11,575 nt of DNA from assembly GCA_002437565.1 (NCBI GenBank), contig DJQL01000045.1, forward strand, positions 1-11,575, given 5' to 3'. A program made the translations under genes and the position numbers. The notes beneath the pieces were generated by a model. It saw only the letters and a program-made list of their open reading frames with translations. It did no database searches and had not been told where the DNA came from. Source of the stretch: Prevotella sp. UBA6387. GTDB lineage: Bacteria; Bacteroidota; Bacteroidia; Bacteroidales; Bacteroidaceae. Each line of letters begins with the position of its first letter. Position 1 is the first letter of the stretch. Below are positions 6,811 to 11,575 of the stretch, one piece after another.

Positions 6811-7385
6811 TTCTTATGCTTCCCTAACTTGTTAAACTGGTTCATGGTCTCTCCAATGCCTTGCAGCACGAAGCTCTTCACTATGTCGACGGACAGGTCG
6901 AGGGTCGGTTGCAGCGTCTCCATGTCGGTAGCGGAGTAATGTCCCAGCACCCAGTCTATTTGCCCACCGCGTGGGTAGTCGTTGCCGATGCCTATGCGCA
7001 GGCGGGCGTAGTTTTCGCCTATGAGCTGGATGATGTGCCCCAGCCCGTTGTGCCCACCGTTGCTGCCGCCAGCCTTCAGGCGAAACTCGCCAAGGGGCAG
7101 GGCCACGTCGTCGCTGATGACGAGCAGGCGCGACTGGTCTATCCTCTCCTCGTTGAGCCAATACCGCACTGCGTTGCCGGAAAGGTTCATGAACGTGGTG
7201 GGCTTGAGCAGAAACACCTTCCTGCCTTTCAGCGAGGCCTCTGCCACGAAACCGTAGCGGCGGTCGTGCCATTCCGCTCCCATCGCCTTGGCGCACGCGT
7301 CGAGGGCCATCCACCCGGTGTTGTGTCGAGTGCCTTGGTATTCGTCGCCGGGGTTGCCGAGACCACAAATGAGAAATTTGTCCAT
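6807..7385 (-). CDS. pth: Peptidyl-tRNA hydrolase
   Basis: This enzyme cleaves the ester bond of peptidyl-tRNA released by stalled ribosomes, freeing tRNA in the cytoplasm. From the ATG at 7385 the protein has 192 residues, normal for the family. The expected active-site residues are all there: Asn11 in GLGNPG, catalytic His21 in RHNTGW, Met66-Asn67 in TTFMNLSG, Asp92 in ISDDVALPLG, and Asn113 in GGHNGLG. An upstream in-frame ATG at 7475 would add 30 residues that are not part of the family and would start inside the hairpin at 7441-7494, so I reject it. The gene follows rplY after 127 bp and overlaps the S4 gene by 4 bp. No promoter box is seen in the gap, so it probably depends on read-through from rplY. 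Confidence 0.96.
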   Translation of the reverse strand: MDKFLICGLGNPGDEYQGTRHNTGWMALDACAKAMGAEWHDRRYGFVAEASLKGRKVFLLKPTTFMNLSGNAVRYWLNEERIDQSRLLVISDDVALPLGEFRLKAGGSNGGHNGLGHIIQLIGENYARLRIGIGNDYPRGGQIDWVLGHYSATDMETLQPTLDLSVDIVKSFVLQGIGETMNQFNKLGKHKK

Positions 7386-7406
7386 AGATAGTCGTATTCT
7401 TGTTAT

Positions 7407-7432
7407 CCGCGTGTTCCAGCGGAATCGCGCGG
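7407..7432 (-). repeat. Inverted repeat in the pth leader
   Basis: CCGCG at 7407-7411 pairs with CGCGG at 7428-7432, and an inner TTCC/GGAA (7414-7417 with 7421-7424) closes a 3 nt loop. It lies between the larger hairpin and the pth start, about 22 nt before the ATG. It could be a second leader structure, or simply a G+C-rich patch in an AT-rich gap. Confidence 0.4.
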
Positions 7433-7440
7433 ATATAATA

Positions 7441-7494
7441 AAAGGCAAAAAGGAGAGCCACGCTTTTTCTGCCATGACTTTCCTTTTCGCCTTT
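7441..7494 (-). terminator. Long hairpin after rplY, probable partial terminator or attenuator
   Basis: On the minus strand, AAAGGC (7494-7489) pairs with GCCTTT (7446-7441), then AAAAGGA with TCCTTTT, then AGTCATG with CGTGGCT, about 21 pairs around a 10 nt loop with one internal mismatch. It is followed by a U-rich TATTATAT. Three positions are G-U wobbles only in minus-strand RNA and would be mismatches on the plus strand, which shows the direction in which it works. It begins 18 nt after the rplY stop, so it could reduce read-through into pth. Confidence 0.7.
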
Positions 7495-7512
7495 GTTTAT
7501 CTTGTCTAAAAC

Positions 7513-8124
7513 TTACTCTGCGGCTGCTGCGTCGTCGTCAGTGGCAGCTGAAGCTTTCGCGTTGCGTGTCATCTTGATGGAGCAAACGACAACGTCCTTG
7601 CCTGTGGCAATCTCCAAGCCATCAAATGAGAGCTGGCCAACCTTGATGCTCTTGCCAAGGCGGAGACCTGTGACATCGATGTCGAGGTGCTCAGGAATGG
7701 CCTGATATGGAGCCGTGACATTGATCTTGCGGATGGAAAGGTTCATGCGGCCACCGTCGCGCACACCCTGTGCCAGACCGTTGAGCTTGACTGGTATGCC
7801 GATAGTGATAGGCTTCTGGTCGTTGACCTCATAGAAATCGACGTGCAGGGGAGCGTCGGTCACTGGGTGGAACTGGATCTCCTTGAGGATGGCGGTGTGA
7901 TCCTCTCCGTCGATAGTCACCTTGATGACATAGATGTGAGGAGTGTAAATCACCTTGCGGAGCTCGCTGAATGGAGACGCGAAAGCGAGGGCTACAGGGT
8001 TGCCGTTCTCGTCCTTGGCCTCACCGTAGAGGTTGCAGGGCACGAATCCTTCCTTGCGGAGGGCTTTAGAAGCTTTCTTGCCAAGGGCCTCGCGCTTCTT
8101 ACCTGAAATGTTGATTTCTTTCAT
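7513..8124 (-). CDS. rplY: Large-subunit ribosomal protein bL25 (Ctc/TL5 type)
   Basis: The 203-residue protein is the long, two-domain form of bL25 found outside enterobacteria. The N-terminal domain (about 1-92) binds 5S rRNA: KKREALGKKASKALRKEGFVPCNLYG is the family's opening, and ILKEIQFHPVTDAPLHVDFYEV closes this domain. The C-terminal TL5-type beta domain runs from about 97 to 185 (IPVKLNGLAQGVRDGG, then IPEHLDIDV). A short acidic, alanine-rich tail (DDDAAAAE) ends the protein, as is common in this phylum. It has its own well-formed promoter (8208-8238), a leader of about 80 nt with a small hairpin, and a terminator-like hairpin just downstream. It is the first gene of the rplY-pth-S4 unit and diverges from nusB. 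Confidence 0.96.
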   Translation of the reverse strand: MKEINISGKKREALGKKASKALRKEGFVPCNLYGEAKDENGNPVALAFASPFSELRKVIYTPHIYVIKVTIDGEDHTAILKEIQFHPVTDAPLHVDFYEVNDQKPITIGIPVKLNGLAQGVRDGGRMNLSIRKINVTAPYQAIPEHLDIDVTGLRLGKSIKVGQLSFDGLEIATGKDVVVCSIKMTRNAKASAATDDDAAAAE

Positions 8125-8181
8125 CGTTGAATGTGTTACTCTAAATTAAAAATGATTTTATTAATTCGCCATCACACTGGA

Positions 8182-8196
8182 AGACTTTCCAAGTCT
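8182..8196 (-). repeat. Small hairpin in the rplY leader
   Basis: AGACTT (8182-8187) and AAGTCT (8191-8196) form a perfect 6 bp stem with a 3 nt loop, a few nt after the predicted rplY transcript start. Ribosomal protein leaders often hold autoregulatory structures, but this one is too small to call. Confidence 0.4.
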
Positions 8197-8207
8197 GAAA
8201 AGCTGTG

Positions 8208-8238
8208 CAAAGGTACTGCTTTTTCACTATTTGACCAA
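8208..8238 (-). promoter_or_regulatory. Promoter for rplY
   Basis: On the minus strand a TTG (8238-8236) is followed by 20 bp and then TACCTTTG (8215-8208). Both the elements and the spacing match the Bacteroidota housekeeping promoter. The predicted transcript start is near 8203, giving a leader of about 80 nt. Confidence 0.8.
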
Positions 8239-8274
8239 GATTTTTGAAAAAAATCAAATATTTGCCCATTATTT

Positions 8275-8305
8275 TTGCTTAGAACTCGAATAATTACTAC
8301 TTTTG
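8275..8305 (+). promoter_or_regulatory. Promoter for the nusB operon
   Basis: TTG at 8275-8277, a 20 bp spacer, then TACTTTTG at 8298-8305, again a full match to the Bacteroidota promoter. The transcript would start near 8311, about 45 nt before the nusB ATG. Its -33 element lies only 36 bp from the rplY -33, so the two polymerases would bind back to back. Confidence 0.8.
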
Positions 8306-8356
8306 CAGAGTATTAAAAGACCAAAAGTGTGAAAGGCACTGCCAAAGAAAAGAATC

Positions 8357-9445
8357 ATGATTAACAGAGAGCTGATACGCACCAAGATAGTGCAATTGAC
8401 TTATGCTTATTACCAAAACGGCAGTAAAAACATTGATAATGCCGAGAAAGAGTTGCTGCTAAGCCTCTCGAAGGCATACGACCTATACAATTTTCTTCTT
8501 GATCTCATCGTGGCCGTCACCAAGGAGGAGCGCAAGCGCGTTGAGCAACTTTCCATTCGCAACCGCAGGGAGGGCAAGGCTGAACCGTCGACAAAATTCA
8601 TCTTCAACAAGTTCGAGGTGCAGCTGGAAGAAAACAAGACCCTCAACAGTTTCAACGAGGACAAGAACATGTCGTGGGACGACGATGCCGACTTGGTGCG
8701 TAAGCTCTGTGACAAGATTGAGCAATGCGACACATACAAGGAGTATATGGACTCTCCCGTGAGCGACTATGAGGCCGACCGCGAGTTGTGGCGCAAGCTC
8801 TACCGTCAGCTCATCGAGGACAACGAGGACATCGACGCCTTGCTTGAGTCGAAGAGCATATATTGGAACGATGACAAGGAGGTGGTAGATACCTTCGTCC
8901 TGAAGACCATCAAGCGTTTCGACCCAAAGGAAAAAGGCAACCAGGAGCTCCTGCCTGAATACAAGGACGTGGAAGACCGCGAATTCGCCAGGAAGCTTTT
9001 CCGAGCCACGATTCTCAATGCCAACGAGTATCAACGCTACATGAGCGAGACGTCGCGCAACTGGGACTTCTCAAGGTTGGCTTACATGGACATCGTGATA
9101 ATGCAAATCGCCATAGCCGAGCTGCTCAATTTCCCAACCATCCCAATATCAGTGACCATCAACGAGTATGTTGACATGGCTAAGCGCTACAGCACTCCGA
9201 AAAGCGGTGGCTATATCAACGGCATGCTCGATGCCATAGCGCGTCACCTCATCGACACGGGCAAGTTGCTGAAGCAGATGCCGGAGAGACTCGTGGATGG
9301 CCAACAACGCCGGCAGTCTCGCGCCAGCGGCTATGCCAAGCCCGTGAGGTTCGTCCACAAGCCAAAGGCCGACCAGCAGGGCAAGGACGTAGCAAGGACC
9401 GACGAGCCAACGAAGGCGGACACAGGCATTGAACCTGAACAATAA
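8357..9445 (+). CDS. nusB: Transcription antitermination factor NusB, long Bacteroidetes form
   Basis: NusB binds boxA RNA with NusE (S10) and keeps RNA polymerase elongating through rRNA operons. The classical protein is about 140 residues; this one has 362. The N-terminal helix (RELIRTKIVQLTYAYYQ, 4-20) and the C-terminal end (VTINEYVDMAKRYSTPKSGGYINGMLDAI, 266-294) are the recognisable NusB parts. Between them, DRELWRKLYRQLI (141-153) and DREFARKLFRATI (207-219) show a repeated module, with a third related copy before it centred on Trp107; the marker tryptophans are at 107, 170 and 236. Residues about 312-362 form a charged, low-complexity tail. Bacteroidetes NusB proteins are generally long, at about 300 residues, so the repeat is a clade trait and the tail is extra. 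It heads the run nusB-yajC-YbbR-coaE. Confidence 0.93.
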   Translation: MINRELIRTKIVQLTYAYYQNGSKNIDNAEKELLLSLSKAYDLYNFLLDLIVAVTKEERKRVEQLSIRNRREGKAEPSTKFIFNKFEVQLEENKTLNSFNEDKNMSWDDDADLVRKLCDKIEQCDTYKEYMDSPVSDYEADRELWRKLYRQLIEDNEDIDALLESKSIYWNDDKEVVDTFVLKTIKRFDPKEKGNQELLPEYKDVEDREFARKLFRATILNANEYQRYMSETSRNWDFSRLAYMDIVIMQIAIAELLNFPTIPISVTINEYVDMAKRYSTPKSGGYINGMLDAIARHLIDTGKLLKQMPERLVDGQQRRQSRASGYAKPVRFVHKPKADQQGKDVARTDEPTKADTGIEPEQ

Positions 9446-9469
9446 ACAAACAAAAATAAGACTATTTCT

Positions 9470-9793
9470 ATGACAACAATGGTTCTTGCTGCCCAGGCAG
9501 CACAACAAGGTGGCGGATTCGGTGGCATGATCTTCATGCTCGTTGCCATTTTCGTAATCATGTATTTCTTCATGGTTCGCCCACAGCAGAAGCGGCAGAA
9601 GAAAATTCGCGAGTTTCAAAACTCGTTGACCGAAGGCTCCAGCGTGGTGACGAGCGGTGGCATCTACGGCACGGTGAAGCGCATAGACCAGACCAAGAAC
9701 ACCATCGACCTGGAGATTGCCAAGGGCGTCGTCATCACTATCGACAAAGGCAGCGTGTTTCAGGACATGGCGCAGGGACAGGTTAAGGCATAA
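9470..9793 (+). CDS. yajC: Sec translocase accessory subunit YajC
   Basis: This small inner-membrane protein (107 residues) associates with SecDF in the protein-export machinery. It has one membrane segment (about 18-37: GGMIFMLVAIFVIMYFFMV), followed at once by the family hallmark RPQQKRQKK and a cytoplasmic domain with GSSVVTSGGIYGTVKRID (54-71). The N terminus before the membrane segment is short, as usual. It starts 24 bp after nusB with no promoter box between, and its stop codon directly abuts the ATG of the YbbR-like gene, so the genes are almost certainly one transcript. Confidence 0.96.
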   Translation: MTTMVLAAQAAQQGGGFGGMIFMLVAIFVIMYFFMVRPQQKRQKKIREFQNSLTEGSSVVTSGGIYGTVKRIDQTKNTIDLEIAKGVVITIDKGSVFQDMAQGQVKA

Positions 9794-10774
9794 ATGCATA
9801 CGCTCAAGCGCATATATGATATCATCAAAGGCTTCTTGTCCGATTTCTCGGGCAAGGAGTTTTTGATTTTTCTCTTCTTCCTTGCTCTCAGTGGCATCTT
9901 TTGGCTGATGATGACGCTCAACGAGACCTATGAGGTGGAGTATAGGGTTCCGTTGGCAGTTGCCGGCGTGCCAAAGAATGTGGTGATGACATCGGAGCCT
10001 TCCGATACCGTGAGGGTGACGATAAAGGACAAGGGGTTTGTCATAATGACTTATTCCGTGTACCACAAGCTCAGACCGCTGACCGTGAGGTTCTCTGCAT
10101 ACGCCAACACCAAGACGGGGCATGGGACCATTCCGCTTGCCGATATGATGAAGATGATGAGGCAGCAGATTTATGGCTCGTCGTTGCTGACATCGCTGAA
10201 GTGCGACAAGCCAGATTTCGCCTTCAACTATGGGCAGAACAAGAAAGTGAGGGTCGTGCTCGCGGGTAAGATTGTCCCAGCGAGAGACTATTACTTGGCC
10301 CATGTGCAGATAGTGCCTGAATTTGTCTCCGTTTATGCCAACAAGCACGAGCTGGAGACTATCAAGGAGGTGCTCACGGAGAGCCTCAACCTCTCCAACG
10401 TCAGCGATACCGTGACGCGTGAGATTGACCTCTGCGCCATTGCCGGGGCTAAGATAGTGCCGGCTAAAGTGAAAGTGACGTTGTTTCCCGACGTGTTGAC
10501 AGAGGGAAGCGCCGACGTGACCATAGTTGCGGTCAACAAGCCGAAGAACCTTATCATAAGGACTTTCCCGCAAACGGTCAAGGTGAGGTACACGGTCGGG
10601 TCGATGGCATATAGGCTCGTGCGCCCTTCCGACTTCCAAGTCCATGTGGACTACCTGGAGATTGCTGATCACCCTTCCGACAAATGCAAGCTCCACCTCG
10701 TTTGCAACTCGCGCTTCGTTCGCGAGGCGCACCTTGATGCTCAGCAGGTCGACTATCTCATAGAGCAGCAATAA
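9794..10774 (+). CDS. YbbR-like (CdaR family) membrane-anchored protein
   Basis: The 326-residue protein has a cytoplasmic N terminus, one membrane segment (about 22-41: FLIFLFFLALSGIFWLMM) and a large extracytoplasmic region of repeated beta domains. The stretches YEVEYRVPLAVAGVPKNVV, DTVRVTIKDKG, YYLAHVQIVPEFVSVYA and later PKNLIIRTFPQTVKV fit YbbR units. In Firmicutes the YbbR protein CdaR regulates the cyclic di-AMP synthase CdaA encoded next to it; here no cdaA is adjacent, so that role cannot be assumed. Position between yajC and coaE is, from memory, a common arrangement in Bacteroidales. The ATG directly follows the yajC stop, which supports the start. Confidence 0.85.
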   Translation: MHTLKRIYDIIKGFLSDFSGKEFLIFLFFLALSGIFWLMMTLNETYEVEYRVPLAVAGVPKNVVMTSEPSDTVRVTIKDKGFVIMTYSVYHKLRPLTVRFSAYANTKTGHGTIPLADMMKMMRQQIYGSSLLTSLKCDKPDFAFNYGQNKKVRVVLAGKIVPARDYYLAHVQIVPEFVSVYANKHELETIKEVLTESLNLSNVSDTVTREIDLCAIAGAKIVPAKVKVTLFPDVLTEGSADVTIVAVNKPKNLIIRTFPQTVKVRYTVGSMAYRLVRPSDFQVHVDYLEIADHPSDKCKLHLVCNSRFVREAHLDAQQVDYLIEQQ

Positions 10775-10784
10775 CCCCAATGGC

Positions 10785-11390
10785 ATGAAGCATATAGCTA
10801 TCACTGGAGGCATAGGCAGCGGCAAGAGTTTCGTATGCGCGAAGTTGGCAGACTATGGCATAGAGGTCTACGACTGCGACAGCGCGGCCAAGCGCCTTTG
10901 GGCTACCGACCTGACGCTGCGGCGGAGGCTGATAGAGATTGTAGGCGGCGACGTGTATGTTGGCAATGTGCTGCAGAAGCGCGTGCTCGCGCAATACTTG
11001 CTGAGGTCTGACGACAACAAGCTCATCATCGACAACCTAATCCATCCTGCCATAGCCCGCGACTTCTTGCGGAGCGGCCATGGCTGGCTTGAGAGTGCCA
11101 TACTCTTTGACAGCGGATTCTACAAACGCGTCCGTTTCGACTTGAAAGTGTGCGTGTCGGCTCCGCTTGAGACACGCCTCAGCAGGATCATGCGGCGCGA
11201 CGGCATAAGCGAGGCGAAGGCCATGGAATGGATTGGCAGGCAATGGAGCCAAGACAGGGTGGAGAGCCTCTGCGACTTCGTCGTCATGAACGATGGCAAG
11301 CAAGACCTCGACAGCCAAATCCGGCAAATGGTGGCCATGGCTGCAAAAGCAGGGCAAGAATACAGACAGGACAAGAACAACATAATATAA
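10785..11390 (+). CDS. coaE: Dephospho-CoA kinase
   Basis: This enzyme catalyses the last step of coenzyme A synthesis, phosphorylating the 3'-hydroxyl of dephospho-CoA with ATP. The 201-residue protein has the P-loop GGIGSGKS (8-15) close to its N terminus, YDCD (29-32) in place of the usual DAD acceptor-site motif, IHPAIARDF with the conserved His-Pro, the lid-type arginines in SRIMRRDGISEAKA, and a closing CDFVVMND corresponding to the family's AD-x-VI-x-N. Where E. coli CoaE has a glutamate after PLLV, this protein has ILFDSGF, as in many Bacteroidetes forms (often FESGF). It starts 10 bp after the YbbR-like gene, in the same transcript, and precedes the DUF5606 gene by 12 bp. Confidence 0.94.
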   Translation: MKHIAITGGIGSGKSFVCAKLADYGIEVYDCDSAAKRLWATDLTLRRRLIEIVGGDVYVGNVLQKRVLAQYLLRSDDNKLIIDNLIHPAIARDFLRSGHGWLESAILFDSGFYKRVRFDLKVCVSAPLETRLSRIMRRDGISEAKAMEWIGRQWSQDRVESLCDFVVMNDGKQDLDSQIRQMVAMAAKAGQEYRQDKNNII

Positions 11391-11402
11391 CAAAACACAA
11401 AC

Positions 11403-11575
11403 ATGGAGACAATACTTTCAGTTTCGGGCAAGCCCGGACTTTACAAGCTCGTGTCTCGCGGTAAGATGAACCTTATCGTGGAGACCATCGACGCGGCTCA
11501 CCGCCGCACACCAGTGTTCGCAACCGACAAGGTGACAAGCCTCAGCGACATAGCCATGTATACCGATGCCGACGA
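11403..11575 (+). CDS. DUF5606 family protein, N-terminal part (runs off the right edge)
   Basis: From the ATG at 11403 there are 57 codons open to the window edge. The product begins METILSVSGKPGLYKLVSRG, then NLIVETIDAAHRRTPVFA, DKVTSLSDIAMYTDAD. I recognise this as the start of the Bacteroidetes DUF5606 family, a small protein that commonly follows coaE; I know of no established function. There is no signal peptide, so it is probably cytoplasmic. The 12 bp gap to coaE and the absence of a promoter box put it in the nusB operon. Confidence 0.85.
   Translation, partial: METILSVSGKPGLYKLVSRGKMNLIVETIDAAHRRTPVFATDKVTSLSDIAMYTDAD

Noticed and set aside
7386..7475. Upstream start for pth at 7475, adding 30 residues
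   Set aside because: The added residues are not in the Pth family and the start lies within the rplY-pth hairpin; the ATG at 7385 gives the normal length.
9149..10825. Minus-strand open frame of 558 codons opposite nusB, yajC and the YbbR-like gene
   Set aside because: It is antisense to three well-supported genes, has no recognisable domain, and such frames arise readily opposite G+C-rich coding sequence.

Overview
The window looks like a housekeeping stretch of a Bacteroidales chromosome, probably Prevotellaceae or a near relative. Four things point there. Promoters have the Bacteroidota form (TAnnTTTG at -7 and, where visible, TTG about 20 bp upstream). NusB and RlmN are of the Bacteroidetes type. 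The DUF4837 and DUF5606 families, largely confined to this phylum, are present. Genes are clearly richer in G+C than the gaps between them. There is no mobile element, CRISPR array, tRNA or rRNA.

Layout. (1) Positions 1-1391, minus strand: rlmN (23S rRNA and tRNA A2 methyltransferase) followed by a DUF4837 lipoprotein that runs off the left edge. (2) Positions 1484-5224, plus strand: a three-gene run made of a SpoIID/LytB-domain protein with no export signal, an AmpG-like permease whose start codon overlaps it, and a secreted protein ending in a TonB C-terminal domain. (3) Positions 5225-5685: an AT-rich gap with no supported gene, then a lone secreted protein with YwqK/MORN-like repeats (5686-6198) that ends at a strong hairpin. 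(4) Positions 6373-8124, minus strand: rplY (bL25), pth and an Hsp15-like S4 protein, with a long terminator-like hairpin between rplY and pth. (5) Positions 8357 to the right edge, plus strand: nusB, yajC, a YbbR/CdaR-like protein, coaE and the start of a DUF5606 protein, tightly packed.

Two gene pairs diverge from short regions carrying back-to-back promoters: rlmN / SpoIID at 1392-1483 and rplY / nusB at 8125-8356. In the second pair both promoters have TTG, 20 bp, then TAnnTTTG. The rplY and nusB arms cover translation, ribosome rescue, rRNA transcription, Sec secretion and CoA synthesis. The SpoIID-permease pair suggests handling of peptidoglycan fragments: a glycan-strand-cleaving fold joined to a muropeptide or amino-sugar importer. 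That pair is the closest thing here to an under-described system.

Limits: all family assignments come from reading motifs, without database searches. Promoters and hairpins are predictions from sequence.
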